From NCBI RefSeq assembly GCF_000764305.2, contig NW_025941306.1, forward strand, positions 1 through 64,000: DNA of 64,000 nucleotides, given 5' to 3'. Both the position numbers and the translations under genes were made by a program. Numbering within the stretch: position 1 is the stretch's first letter; each line of letters opens with the position of its first letter. Below the pieces are notes generated by a model, which saw nothing but the letters and a program-made list of their open reading frames with translations, was not told the origin of the DNA and made no database searches. Origin of the DNA: Hyalella azteca (taxonomy: Eukaryota > Arthropoda > Malacostraca > Amphipoda > Hyalellidae). Positions 50,801-62,809 of this stretch are shown one piece after another.

Positions 50801-51324
50801 TTTCAGCACCCGCGTGGTCCCACCTATAGGTCTTCGCCCCTAGCAGGCAACATTAACGTCTTATTTAGAGGGCTGCAAAGGATGACATTTTCAATATCTT
50901 GGAGTCATTAACAGCAACATTTATTGGATCACAAGTCACCTCTGCAGCTCAGGGCTGAGAAGTGTTCGGCCATTCATGGGAAATTGAGAGGCGAAGACTC
51001 AAGGCTGCCTGGGAGTCTTTTTAGGAGTCAGAAGCAAAATGAATTCCTAGATTTAAAACGATTTTACCTCAGAAATATTGATAGAAGCTTTTTCTCCAGG
51101 TTCCCCTGGGCCTTTGACCCCCCCGGTCCACGACGCGATGGGGGGCAGTACCACATTGTACCCCCACCATCATCCCCACCCTCTCCACTACACGAGTGGG
51201 GGGGACATACTGGGGGGAATACCCACAACCTCTGCTGTGACCTCATCAGCAGTTAATCCCCAGCTGGGGTACAGTTCATCCCCTCAACTCATAGATGCTT
51301 CAAACATGGCCGTCTCCATGCACA
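47815..51324 (+). CDS. foxF: FoxF (biniou-type) forkhead transcription factor, last exon not found
   Basis: Exon 1 is 47815-48670 (donor GCAG|GTGAGA) and exon 2 is 51100-51324 (acceptor TTTTTCTCCAG, donor CACA|GTAAGT); phase 1 joins to phase 1. The forkhead domain is residues ~75-170, with [18 protein letters not shown], recognition helix [19 protein letters not shown] and wing [28 protein letters not shown] directly after it is the FoxF signature. C-terminal landmarks also fit: SGQSYIK at the end of exon 1 and SNMAVSMH at the end of exon 2, where vertebrate FoxF has MASSSMHS. Family members specify visceral mesoderm, binding RTAAAYA-type sites in the nucleus. The vertebrate tail ends about 25 residues further on. 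The donor phase (A|) would restore the Ser after MH, so a short third exon is expected downstream but was not located. Without splicing the ORF stops at 51330-51332. Confidence 0.92.
48880..49190. repeat. degenerate ~50-bp tandem repeat in the foxF intron
   Basis: The words GTACGTGCGTCATGAATTAG and GATCAATTATTTATTGTAGC recur about five times with substitutions and small indels. Confidence 0.75.
50482..50594. repeat. 39-bp tandem repeat, 3 copies
   Basis: Units contain ATCGGAAAGTTAAAAAAATA and ATGACAACCAAATGAATTA and are nearly identical, which suggests a recent duplication. Confidence 0.9.
50717..50812. repeat. 33-bp tandem repeat, about 3 copies
   Basis: Each unit contains CACCCACTTGGCAACATCAA followed by a TTTTCAGCA-like end. 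Confidence 0.9.
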
Positions 51325-51555
51325 GTAAGTAAACAAATTCGTTGACATTTTGATATCGACTTCAACTATTTCGGTTACTGTCATGACATGCTCCGTTCAC
51401 AGCATACTGTGAAATTTTCATGTCTTGTCTTGTATTCTTAAGACTTATATCGTTCCTAACTTGAAATGTTATACCCGAGGTTAAGTATGCCACGAACTGT
51501 GTTATGTCTGGTTTACAACTTGAAGTTTCGGGCTGTGAACAGTAGTGTGAAGAGA

Positions 51556-51618
51556 AACAGTATGGAGCATGTGAGATGTCAACTTTCATACCAGACATTT
51601 CACATGCTCCATACAGTG
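51556..51618. other. hairpin with about 23-bp arms and 12-nt loop
   Basis: CAGTATGGAGCATGTGAGAT... pairs with ...TTTCACATGCTCCATACAG around an unpaired AACTTTCATACC, with one or two mismatches. The shape is small for a microRNA precursor. It sits just before the tandem repeat at 51619. Confidence 0.65.
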
Positions 51619-51870
51619 CTTTTCAGCCTTATACTGCTCGTTACTTCAGTTTTATACCAGTCATGATGCATGTTCTATAGCATTCTCTTCAGTCTTATAC
51701 TGCTCGTTACTCCAAGTTTTATACCAGTCATGAGTCATGACTCGTGTTCTATAGCATTCTCTTCGGCCTTATACTGCTCGTTACTCCAAGTTTTATACCA
51801 GTCATGACTCGTGCTCTATAGCATTCTCTTCTGCCTTATACTGCTCGTTACTCCAAGCTTTATACCAGAC
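51619..51870. repeat. ~75-bp tandem repeat, 3-4 copies
   Basis: The shared words are CTTATACTGCTCGTTACTCC, TTTTATACCAGTCATGA and TCTATAGCATTCTCTTC. Spacing varies slightly because one unit duplicates GTCATGA. Confidence 0.88.
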
Positions 51871-54800
51871 ACCAAACATGTCATACATCACGATGATATC
51901 TGCTCGTAATGCTATATTTTTGTCCGGGTAGCGTGATAGTCTGCAAAGAGTTCACTCTAACTTTATGGCATTTAATTCAAAGTTCTACATCAGCCATCAC
52001 GCAAAACTAAATCGTTCACTCGAACATGTCGTCGCTCATTTTTTCTCCATCTCTTTAAATGATTTAAGTTGAAGCTCGCCTGCCCTCGCTTCTTCCCTCA
52101 TCGCAGACAGCCCTACTCAGGTGTCCACGCTAGAACAACAAGGATAGATTGCCCGAGCGGCAGTGAGCACAAACCAAAATACGACTCAACTCCACTGAAA
52201 TAACAATAACAACTGTCACTAAAAAACAGCTGTCTCTAAAATACCAATAACAACACATGAGCTCTTCGCTTGTCTCCCCAATTGCATTGTCATGATTTTC
52301 GTCAATTTGAAGTGTCTGATTATTATTATTGGTGTGAGGAAGGCGACGAAAATAATTTATTACAATTATGGATACCATTAAAAATTATTTCACTTTATTG
52401 TTTACATTAAGTAACTATTTGTATTCAGTTTTTTACACATTTCTTGGGATATTTTATTAACCTCTGTATATATTATTTTTAAACTCATTAGTAATGAATT
52501 TTAGTTTCAGTTTTTTTTTTAATTTCAACAAGTTCAATTTTCATTGATTAAATTTCAAAATTTATCATTTGTTGCTCAGTAAAGCGATTAGAGAAAAATG
52601 TTAGATAATTTGCCAATAATTTACAAATATTAATATAAATTTATGAAATTTAACCCCCGCTAAAATAACAACGATTATTGTAACTAACAACGACTAACGA
52701 CGACATCGAATCAAAAAACACAGCGCCATGTTGGCGGCCGAGGGGATCTCGCGAATACTCGGCTTCAGAAAAAATTCCTTCATTACTTACGGTAACTCTT
52801 GCTACCAGTTCATTACAAGAGGATAGAATTGATGACTCCTAATGTATACGATAATTGGTTAACGGTTGTTATGTATATTTGAGTGGGATTGAAAGCTTCG
52901 TCGCCGATATAAGCTAATTGTATTAGCTGCTGTGACAGCTCAAGCTGTCGTCGAAGTCGCCTTATTTTAATTTTCGTTTGGAATTTGGAACATTTCACTA
53001 CTGAAATTTTCTAGTTGTATCCACGTAGGAAAATTATCATTTAAGTGGTTTGAAGCGTAACGTAGTCATTAATAATGTTTTCGAATGAAACTTGAAGCAT
53101 CGTCGTGTTGGCGTTAATATGCAATATTAAAATTATGTTGCACATACGACGTTGTTTAATGTAGGATTCATGTTGACATACGATGTTGATGTGAATCATT
53201 TTACGAGCAGTTTCATATGGGAAACAACGACGATAGCGCTGGGAATTACTCTTAATTACTTTCACATAGTAGTTGACGGTATTAAGGACACACTGAAAAC
53301 AAAACGGCGGAGTAAACAATGAACACACATATGTCTACATGTTATATCCGAGGGTAATGCCCAATTGTGAGTATGACGACCAAATGCTGCACATTTATGG
53401 CGGACGGAGCGCCGAATCCTTGTTGTTTTTTCTTCATCTGTGCCATCTGGTAGCTACACATCTGCTATTTGAATGACTTTAATTCAAAATAATTGTCTGT
53501 GATAAATAAATTTCATCACATAAAATTGTGTGTGACGAATAAATTAGAGAAAATATTGGCAACGTTAAATGGACGGGACAATTAAGGTATTGTGTTTGTG
53601 TATCAGATGCATCAAAATATTCAAAATATTGCAATGCATCAAAATATTCAGTAGCATTGAAAAAACAGTTTGCCTAATATCTTTTTTTTATTCAGAAAAT
53701 GTATTAAAAATATCAAGACTGAAAATCCCAAAAATGTTGAAGAGTGACACATTAACTGGCTCCATTAGCTGAATGTTGAACAGGCAACCTTCAGAGAATC
53801 AAGGCGGTGCTTGGACATTCCAAAGTCATTTTCACCGCGTGAGACATTAACTGTCGCAAAGATGCAGGGATCGCAGCTTAATCTTCTTATCACGGAATTA
53901 AGATATTCAAATGAACATTTAATTTTTGTGCCTGCACTCGCATCAACCTGTATCGCGTATTATATAATTTTGTATCGCGTGGCCGACCTTTGCAGCAAAG
54001 GTCGAACCGAATTTTTACTGCATGAATATTAAATTTTTACATCCAATGCTCAATGTTAGCACAAAAATTTTGAAACAACTTTGAAATATCTATGAAATTG
54101 AGCCGAAAAATCTCTGGTTTTAGAACAGACGCTGAATGAAGTGAAAATTTCATGCAGAACCTAACGTGCCAAGTATACGTATAAGTTCAAAATTGACATT
54201 CAATTCAATACTGACAACCTGAAATTGGTCGAATTGTCAACGTTGAACTGATGATGAAAGTTTGATAAACGTACAATAACTGAATATTGAATTTTCTCTG
54301 ATGTGAAATTCTAGTCGTCTCGTGTCTCACCGAGTACTGGTCACATCGCGAAATCAATGTCATAGTGAAATCGGCTTGATCATCATTTAAACCTGAAATC
54401 AACTAGCAATCGAAGCTGTTCAAATGTCAAAAACTTGCATGGGTATGTTTATAGATTTTTACCAATACGTATACAAATGTTCAAATAATCGTTCGAGGAT
54501 GCTGTGTGTTCTCGCAGAACATAAGTGCAATATTTAGCCACACATAATGTTTGGCAAAAAAAAACTTTTTCAAATTTTTCGTACAATCTAAATTAAACTC
54601 ACATTTGTCGGGTTTTCACTGAACTTTGATCACATTTTCTTGGCTCACAGAATTTTGCGCACATGGTTGAGTGTAGAGACACAGCCTTCTACACACATGT
54701 GTCCTGTGTGGGCTGTGTACACAGACGCTGCAGAGTTTGTTTACACAGCTCATGCCGTGTCGCGTCTCTGTGCTGTCGGGTTCGAGCCTCCATTAGAGCT

Positions 54801-55507
54801 TGTACAGCATCGCTATTTCCCAGCACAGATTTTAGCTAATTGTTGTAGCTCATCGCTTCCCGGCTGTCAAGACTCGAAGTAAACGCAATAACTAAGGATA
54901 TTACACATGTTCTACGTAAGAATATTTTACACATGTTCTTCGTAAGGATATTACTAATCTTCTACCTAAGGATATTATACATATTCTAGGGAAAATGTGG
55001 TGAAATGATTGAAATTACTACTTACTCACTGAGTCCGATTCTAAAATACGAGATTCTAGATGATACTCTAAGAGATGCCTAAATAAATTTTATATGTATT
55101 CAGCCCTCTTCTGATGCACATAGAAATGAAGTAAAATATTTTATGGAGAGATTTTCCCGCCTCTTAATGAGGTTATAAAGCGTAAGGCTCGTGATAACCT
55201 TTACGCCGTGGAATCGGACTGATGCTATTCGGTTTTCGAGCTTGCACTTTTAAACATGACTGATGACTTTTATTACTTTTAAATAGGGACCGTTTAGAGT
55301 TTACATGACACCTCCGTAAGCTCATAATATTTATTTGCAGTCTTAGAGCAACATTCTCTCCGCAAGAATGTCTAGTTATGATAGATTTATTTTCCCAGAA
55401 TTGCATCACAAATCACCTGTGACAAGGAGTAATCGGTCGCAATCTGTCGCTACCGCGGCCACCTCCGTAGGCTCGTGGGAAGCACAAGGACGTGTAATCT
55501 GCAATAG
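51871..55507. other. downstream of foxF exon 2, no gene recognised
   Basis: The missing foxF tail exon should lie here or further on. I searched by eye for a TYQDIKP-like end and found none. An 80-codon ORF at 54640-54882 (+) and several ORFs on - (52813-53328) have no recognised motif. Confidence 0.4.
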
Positions 55508-55620
55508 TCCGTCCGTCTGTCCGTCCGTCTGTCTGTCCGTCTGTGACTTCACGTTTTTTGTCGACGAGAAAATGCGCTCTCTGTCACTCACTGCAGTGAG
55601 TACTGAGTTATATTTTTTAT
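55508..55620. mobile_element. small inverted-repeat element with GACG microsatellite, copy 2 (opposite strand)
   Basis: The reverse complement matches 39726-39820: the same ACTCACTGCAGTGAGT palindrome (55586-55601), the same AGCGCATTTTCTCGTCGAC and CGTGAAGTCAC words, and the same GACG/CAGA microsatellite. The far inverted end present in copy 1 is missing. Confidence 0.8.
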
Positions 55621-56104
55621 AGTTGTATTTAGGTAGTAGTCTATTTCGTCACTATCAGTAAACAAAATTTTTTTATATCTGCAACTTAATTAACGTTCGT
55701 TATTATTACCATGCTACGATTGTTGATATAGTTCAAAACTTAGCAAGTTATTTATACATACTACGAGTGTTGATTATTACAACTACACTACGCAAATTTT
55801 TAATCTTATTCTATACCAGTTGATAGTACCACACTACGCTGTTTAACAATACTTTACTACGCACGTTAATAGTAAAAACAACGTGCGATAATATGGTGTA
55901 ATGGTAAGCGTCATTTTGTAATTACTATACATGTGTTAATAATACTAAACTACTCTCATCAATAGTACTATACTACCATTATTATTATGATTATACTGAT
56001 AATTATACTATGCTTCGCGAGCAGTCACCCCTTGCCAGTTTTTGAGAGAGGAGCTATTGGCACAGACATTCCTGCGTGTCTAACTGGACAAATGATATTG
56101 GCGG
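55621..56104. other. intergenic, AT-rich, no gene seen
   Basis: Contains loose repeats of ATACTACxxx words (TACTATACTACC, TACCACACTACG). No coding potential. Confidence 0.4.
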
Positions 56105-56671
56105 CTATACTNTAGCTGCTCTGCTGCTGACAGACCTAAACCTACGAGCTGACTCTAGCTGTGCTGCTGACAGGCCTAAACCTGCGAGCTGACACTAGCT
56201 GCTCTGCTGCTGACAGGCCTAAACCTACGAGCTGACTCTGGCTGTGCTGCTGCTGACAGGCCTAAACCTACGAGCTGACTCCAGCTGTGCTGCTGACAGG
56301 CCTTAACCTACGAGCTGACTCTAGCTGTGCTGCTGACAGGCCTAAAACTACGAGCTGACTCTAGCTGTGCTGCTGCTGACAGGCCTAAACCTACGAGCTG
56401 ACTCTAGCTGTGCTGCTGCTGCTGCTGACAGGCCTAAACCTACGAGCTGACATTAGCTGCTCTGCTGCTAACAGACCTAAACCTACGAGCTGACATTAGC
56501 TGCTCTGCTGCTGACAGACCTAAACCTACGAGCTGACATTAGCTGCTCTGCTGCTGACAGACCTAAACCTACGAGCTGACTCTAGCTGTGCTGCTGACAG
56601 GCCTAAACCTGCGAGCTGACACTAGCTGCTCTGCTGCTGACAGGCCTAAACCTACGAGCTGACTCTGGCTG
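56105..56671. repeat. ~40-bp minisatellite with variable CTG expansion, Ns at 56112 and 56672
   Basis: About 13-14 units contain GACAGGCCTAAACCTACGAG followed by CTGACTCTAGCTGTGCTG. The number of CTG triplets differs between units, up to four in a row. Single Ns lie at or next to both ends, which suggests joined contigs. Confidence 0.93.
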
Positions 56672-56672
56672 N

Positions 56673-56926
56673 GAGCTCTGACTCGTCTAGGTTCAGCGGC
56701 TCAATGCTCGGAGGCTCCTAGATGAGCGAGCTCTGACTCGTCTAGGTTCCGCGGCTCAATGCTCGGAGGCTCCTAGATGAGCGAGCTCTGCCTCGTCTAG
56801 GTTCAGCGGCTCAATGCTCGGAGGCTCCTAGATGAGCGAGCTCTGACTCGTCTAGGTTTCGCGGCTCAATGCTCGGAGGCTCCTAGATGAGCGAGCTCTG
56901 ACTCGTCTAGGTTCAGCGGCTCAAAG
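56673..56926. repeat. 55-bp minisatellite, about 4.5 copies
   Basis: Units contain GAGCTCTGACTCGTCTAGGT and TGCTCGGAGGCTCCTAGATG and are more than 95% identical. It abuts the previous array across the N at 56672. Confidence 0.94.
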
Positions 56927-57358
56927 TCACCGCGCGACGCTCGCGTCACCGCGAGAAATTCTTTGCTAATGTTCGTGTGACGGGCGCTGTAAAAACCCGG
57001 CGTCGATGGGGAATGAATGGCAGTAGAATCTTGCTGAGGTTGGGAGGAACAGGGAAATAGGGAAGTATTGTGGCCTGCGTAGGTGAACGTTTCTAATTAA
57101 ATAACGATTTTATCACAATTATTTCAGTGGAATTGAATTGAATGCACTTCACGACTGTAATTAAGCAGATAATAATCATTCAGGAGATGTCATCAAGTGG
57201 ATGACTACTTCCCTCATATCATAATAATTTATCGCAGACCGAATGAAGGGCTCCCGAGCGCCTTTTGTTTAAATTGCCATGCGATTCTTGCGGCGAGCAG
57301 CAAACGGGCCATTTCCGGCACCCAAGCCCTCAGGATCACTTGAGGACGTGAAGTGCAG

Positions 57359-57545
57359 TGCCAGAGGGATGGCATTGTGCCACAGAGGGATGGCATTGTG
57401 CCACAGAGGGATGGCATTCTGCCATAGAGGGATGGTACTGTGCCTCAGAGGGATGACATTGTGCCACAGAGTGATGGCACTGTGCCACAGAGAGATGACA
57501 CTGTGCCACAGAGTGACGTTACTGTGCCGCAGAGGGATGGCACAT
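57359..57545. repeat. 21-bp minisatellite, about 9 copies
   Basis: The core is CACAGAGGGATGGCATTGTG. The same repeat reappears as three units at 58253-58310. Confidence 0.93.
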
Positions 57546-58252
57546 CAATTCCGCCTTGAAAATCAAAAAAAATTATAGAGTCCATACGGGACAGACTAAC
57601 ACTAAAAAATTGGATGCCAGCTTAGAAATTTCTTATTCATATTTGCCCCTCAACAGCGTCGAGAGATTCGAAAGTAAAACTGTACAGACACAACACTGAT
57701 AAGTATATAGACCAGGTTCAGCACAAAAAATGGCAGCGCGATAAAAAAAATATGGACAAAAGGGGATTTCAAGTTGCAACCTTGATTGGCGTAAATGGGT
57801 GCCAAAATATGAGACGCATAGGTGACAAAACTTTTCAACGCATACAGCAGGCAATTTCCGCCACGATTATTTGCAACATATACGGCAAGATGATTTACCC
57901 ACAATTATTTTTGAACGCATACAAAAACCGCACACATTCCCTGATTTCTTGGTGAGCTTGCAACTTGAACAGACTAAAGATATAAGGAAAGAACTTAACC
58001 TACAATAAGCTTCATTTTCGGAAACGTGAAATCGTATTACGATATTTATTAAAAATATGTTTCGTGGAATTCACGGTTTACTGTATCACTAACGTAATCG
58101 ATTTGATCGACATAGTATAAAATTAATATTATAATGGTGCATAGAGTAGAAGATAGCAATTTTTATTTCGGTTTCCTCACGATCATATTGACATACGTAG
58201 AGACTATCGCCTGCGTAATCATGCTGACTTAGTATCCTTAGTACGCAGTCAC
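57546..58252. other. spacer between two blocks of the same 21-bp repeat, no gene recognised
   Basis: ORFs on both strands at 57633-57955 have no known motif. At about 58180-58225 there is one isolated unit resembling the 35-bp array at 58561. Confidence 0.4.
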
Positions 58253-58310
58253 TCACACAGAGGGATGGTACTGAGCCACAGAGGGATGGTACTGTGCCAC
58301 AGAGGGATGG
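58253..58310. repeat. second block of the 21-bp repeat, about 3 copies
   Basis: GAGGGATGGTACTGTGCCAC-type units match the array at 57359. Confidence 0.9.
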
Positions 58311-58416
58311 TTAAGCATTCAATTTCGGCTTTAAAAACAGAAAACATAGAAGAGCACTTCTCTTCCACCATTTTTTCGCTTCCACCTCTCGCCAACGGAG
58401 CCACGCCACTGCATCG

Positions 58417-58560
58417 TCATTCGCGGACGACACCAGGATATTAATGACCATCACGGACAGGACGGACAGTGAGAGGTTACAAGAAGACCTCTCTGCAATA
58501 TATGACTGGGCCCTAGTGAACAACATGCAGTTCAACGGGACCAAGTTTGAGGTCCTACAC
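58417..58560 (+). mobile_element. fragment of a non-LTR retrotransposon reverse transcriptase
   Basis: 48 codons begin SFADDTRILM, which contains the catalytic FADD box. LQEDLSAIYDWALVNNMQFN and TKFEVL follow. This is the standard spacing of the RT core after the FADD motif in CR1/Jockey-like elements. The frame degenerates on both sides, where it runs into minisatellite units, so it is a fossil. Confidence 0.85.
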
Positions 58561-58880
58561 GCAGAGACTCTCGCCTGTGTTATGTTGATGCACGCAGCTA
58601 CTCTCGTCTGCGAATGTTGATGCACGCAGAGACTCTCGCCTGCGTTAGGTTGACGCACGCAGGGACTATCGCCCGGGTTATCATGCTGACGTACGCAGAG
58701 ATTCTCTCGTCTGCGTTATCATGTTGACGTGCGACGGGAATCTCGCCTGCGTTATCATGTTGACGTGCGCAGGGAATCTCCCCTGCGTTATCATGTTGAA
58801 GTGCGCAGGGAATCTCCCCTGCGTTATCATGTTGACGTACGCAGAGACCCTCGCCTGCGTTATGTTGGTGCACGCAGGAT
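58561..58880. repeat. ~35-bp minisatellite, about 9 copies, variable unit length
   Basis: Units contain CTGCGTTATCATGTTGACGT and GCGCAGGGAATCTC. Early units are shorter (30-32 bp) and later ones about 35 bp. It follows the RT fragment directly. Confidence 0.92.
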
Positions 58881-60924
58881 TCTCTGCGCCTACATCGCAG
58901 GCACAATATATGTTCAAGAGCTTCCCACAGTTTGGGCCTCGCTATGGCCAGGTTTATGGCCAGAGACGTCAGGACAAACTCCAGACAAAGCCTCTTTGTA
59001 CCGTCCCAAACGCGAGCGTCAGGAGAACAAACTTTACAAAATTATAAGCGGGTTATCGGAGGCCAGCCGTGGCCTAACTGTCAGCCGTCGATGTACTAAT
59101 AAAGATCTCTAGTGGCCTGTTATGTATTGCCAAGAATTTGTTTACCTGTTCAAGATTTATTTATAATGTTTTAAGCAAGAACTAAACTATCACTAGCGTT
59201 AAAAGTCTTCAAGATCTATTTTCTTAATTGAGAAATTTCTAGAGAAATCTTTATATGTTCATCGCATTCAGTACCGAAAATTATTACAATAGTTCACTTT
59301 GAAATAGAGTGTCTTGCAGGGTCAAAGCTGGCTTAGCTTTGGCACCTTTAAATTAACTTTAATCAACTTTTATTCTAACGACATGAGAGCATTCAGCTCC
59401 TAGTCATTTTGGCAATAAAATTCATCCAGGAAATGAATTTTCCAGAAACGGGCCATAGTGTGTTATTGTATTTATTATAATTGCATGATGAATTATTGAT
59501 ATACTAACGTACAATGCAACCTACTAAAATTATTGTGAGCTTAGATTTGCTGCACAATTCAACTTACTGGCATTGTTATGAGGTTGAATTGTCTGCATAA
59601 CGTTCTAGCATTATTGTGAAGCCAGATTTGATACACACTAGATAGCTAAAGATAAGCATGATTGTGAGCTTGTCTTGTGTGTAAGCATGATTGTGAGCCT
59701 GGATGGTGTGAGGGCAGGGATTGGCTGAGGCGCTACACGTCGTGTTGACAATCGCGAGATAAGAAGCCAAACAAAAGCTCGCCGCGCCAGAAGATGTTCA
59801 TTCTTCTCTGTCCGCTATCACAGGGGAAATAATCAGTTAACATCGAAAATTATAAATTTTATATTATTTATTTTGCGTTGGCTGTCAACAAAATATTCTA
59901 GAGTAGAAGTTGATTGAAATAAGTAATCATTTCTCTCTAATTAATGGGAACTTTTTAGTTTTCGTAAACGCCCATTTTTTGTTATTTTTGGTTGAGCTTA
60001 TTGTATAGCGACAAATCAATTAAATTAAAAATCATGCACCTTGATTGATAAAGTGTTCTTTGCACAGCTAATATTGCTGCCACAGTTAACATCATGGAAT
60101 TTCAAATGAAGTGCACACCGAAATCCTTCATTGCTTTTCAGTTTTCATTTAACCATCGTCGACGGTTTGACCGGAAGACCCATTACATTTTTACTCTAAA
60201 ACCTGACTTGTTCGGAGCCGTTATTTCTCTGAAGTTTATTTTATAGAAGCTGTGTAGGAGCGACGTTATCTTTCAAGCACCTGAGCATCTCAACGCCTTC
60301 ACGACCTCCGAGCTTCTTTTCGAGGCCTCTTCACTTTAATTGGCAGCGTCGCTAAAAGTTTCTGCCCGAAGAATATTTTATTTTCTTATTGAAAAATTGT
60401 TGCTGAACAAAAAAAATATGAAGTTTCGGCAGTCAGAAAAGTTTGAAATTAAATGCAACAAATCTTATGTATATTTTTCACAACAAATTTGTGTTATAAA
60501 AATACATTATGTAGAGGTTTTATGGGTGTTTTGCAGCATGAATGCAATGATCGCATTTTATTTAATGCCGAAAGCAAAGCATGAGGCAAATTAATGTATT
60601 GAGTTCGTTTTGATAAGCGATGAACGCTTTATTACTTTTGTCCAAATTCAGACAGAGAGATGAAAGTGAGTGTCTGTAAGCGAAAATAAAAATGAAATTA
60701 AAATTAGCTTTTAAAAGTGTGCCTCATTGTATCAGTTATGGAAATGTTCTCTATAACCTAACGTGACTTCGAAACAAAATACAATTGTAGAAGATCTGTG
60801 GGGCCTTTTTTTTAATAAGTTATTCAGTGGACTTCACTGAAAGTCCGATTGCGGAGACCGGAAGTTCTCTTGTTGCGATGTAACTTATCGTAGGGATCTT
60901 TGGCACCTCATCGGGTCATACTTT
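58881..60924. other. intergenic, no gene recognised
   Basis: 58881-59110 is less AT-rich, with an open frame (+) ending at a stop near 59110 and an AATAAA at about 59097-59102. It may be the 3' end of an unrecognised transcript or transposon. The rest is AT-rich without features. Confidence 0.35.
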
Positions 60925-61612
60925 ATTAATTTATCTAGTTATTTATCATGTTATTTATCTAGTTATTCATCTAGTTTATTTAGTTATTTATCTAGTTAAT
61001 TATCTAGTCATATATCTAGTTATTTATCTTGTTATTTATCTATTCATATATCTAGTTATTTATCTTGTATTCATCTAGTTATATATTTAGTTGTTTATCT
61101 AGTTATTTATCTAGTCATTTATATTATGATATATATATATATAGATTATTTCTCTTGTTATTCATCTAGATATATATCTAGTTGTTTATCTAGTTTTTAT
61201 CTAGTTTATTTATCTAGTTATTTATCTGGTTTTTCGTATAGATATTTATGTTGTTATTTATCTTGTTTTTATCTTTTTATATATCTACTTATTAGATATT
61301 TATCTTGTTTTTTATCTAGTTATTTATCTCGTTATACGTTTAGTTATTTATCATGCTATTTATAATGTTATTCATCTAGTTATTTATCTATTCATATATC
61401 TAGTTATTTATCTGCTTATTTATCTAGATAGTTAGTTAGTTATTTAGCTAGTTATTTATCATATTATTTAGCTAGTTATATGTCTAGTTATTTATCTAGC
61501 AATTTATCTAGTTGTTTATCTAGTTATATATCTAGATATTCATCTAGTTATTTATCCAGTTATTTATCTACTTATATTTTTAGTTATTTATCTAGTTATT
61601 TATCTGTTTAGT
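60925..61612. repeat. ~12-bp AT-rich array (TTATCTAGTTAT)
   Basis: About 55 imperfect copies of TTATTTATCTAG/TTATTTATC units, with frequent ATATCTAGTT variants. The copy-to-copy identity is lower than in the other arrays, suggesting greater age. Confidence 0.93.
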
Positions 61613-61743
61613 CAAATATAATTTATCAACAATTTTCTATTCATATTACACCCGACCTGCCGAGCGATGAGGTGGGAGCGAACAAGGCTCGCGAGGTCTC
61701 GCATTATTCGCGCCGCTTGAGCCCCGGGATGAAATTCATGTTA

Positions 61744-61782
61744 ATGTAAACAGCCGTCGCGACGTCTTACTTTTGTTTACAT
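61744..61782. promoter_or_regulatory. inverted pair of forkhead-type motifs
   Basis: ATGTAAACA (61744-61752) and TGTTTACAT (61774-61782) are perfect forkhead consensus sites facing each other in a GC-richer patch. A third TGTTTACAT is at 62671-62679. Short motifs such as these can arise by chance. Confidence 0.3.
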
Positions 61783-62246
61783 CGACACAAGAGGACGCCG
61801 AGTCTACGCTGAAATTTTCGTACGCTTTTACCTCAGATTTATCACTAAGATGAAGTTTCTAAAGTTTATTCAAGCTTGTCATTTCCTAGGCATGTGGGTA
61901 AATTTATTGCTGAACTCTAGCGTCGTCGCAATTTTTTTTAAAAAAGGCGTAGTGTCAAGAGAATTACTACAATGCTTATTTTTTCCTATTGATATTTATC
62001 ACCAATTAATTCATGGAAGTTCTTAATGATCCACAATTACGAATGGAAATTTTTTCAGCCATCCAAGCGGTGCTTGAAATCAATTTTTAAAATTCGTTTT
62101 CCATTTTTATATTCAGCAAGACGAAGAAAATTACTTGCAGACGTCAGCAACAAGGTATTTTGCACAATAATGAATAAATTTTAAATATAATTTTGCTAAT
62201 GGCGCGCTGAGGCCGACACCAGCATTTACTACCTTCACCACCATCA

Positions 62247-62622
62247 CTCGTCCTCACCACAATCTAGTCACCCTGATCACAATCTAGCCACCCTCATCAC
62301 AATTTAGCCACCCTCATCACAATTTAGCCACCCTCATCACAATTTAGCCACCTTCATCACAATTTAGCCACCCTCATCACAATTTAGCCTCCCTCACCAC
62401 AATTTAGCCACCCTCACCACAATTTAGCCACCCTCATCACAATTTAGCCACCCTCATCACAATTTAGCCACCGTCACCACTATCTAGCCACCCTCACCGC
62501 CATCTAGCCACCCTCACCACAATTCAGCCACCCTCGCCACTATCTAGCCTCCCTCATCACAATTTAGCCTCCCTCATCACAATTTAGCCACCCTCATCAC
62601 AATTTAGCCTGCCTCACCACAC
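62247..62622. repeat. 21-bp minisatellite, about 18 copies
   Basis: The core is CACCCTCATCACAATTTAGC. Variants include CACCAC for CATCAC and ATCTAG for ATTTAG. Confidence 0.94.
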
Positions 62623-62735
62623 TCACCACAGCTTCCGACAGCAAGGCACCCCCCTGGCATCTGCCTCTGTTGTTTACATCTGCAGGCTCTCCTGCTGTCG
62701 CTGTTGCTGGGGCTCGCAGTTGTCTGTAGGTGAAA

Positions 62736-62809
62736 CCATGGTTGAATTAATGTATTAATTCAACCAGGGGTGAAACCATGGTTGAATTAACGTATTAATT
62801 CAACCATGG
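62736..62809. repeat. two tandem copies of a hairpin-forming palindrome
   Basis: At 62776-62809 CCATGGTTGAATTAA and TTAATTCAACCATGG are perfect 15-bp arms around CGTA. The unit just before it (62736-62768) is the same palindrome with one end changed. Confidence 0.85.

Larger units (their letters stand above)
48671..51099 (+). other. foxF: foxF intron 1
   Basis: 2.4 kb, GT/AG. It holds an old ~50-bp repeat at about 48880-49190, three 39-bp units at about 50482-50594, and three to four 33-bp units at 50717-50812. No other gene recognised. Confidence 0.75.

Noticed and set aside
54640..54882. 80-residue ORF as the missing foxF exon or a new gene
   Set aside because: No resemblance to a FoxF tail and no acceptor in the needed phase that I could support.
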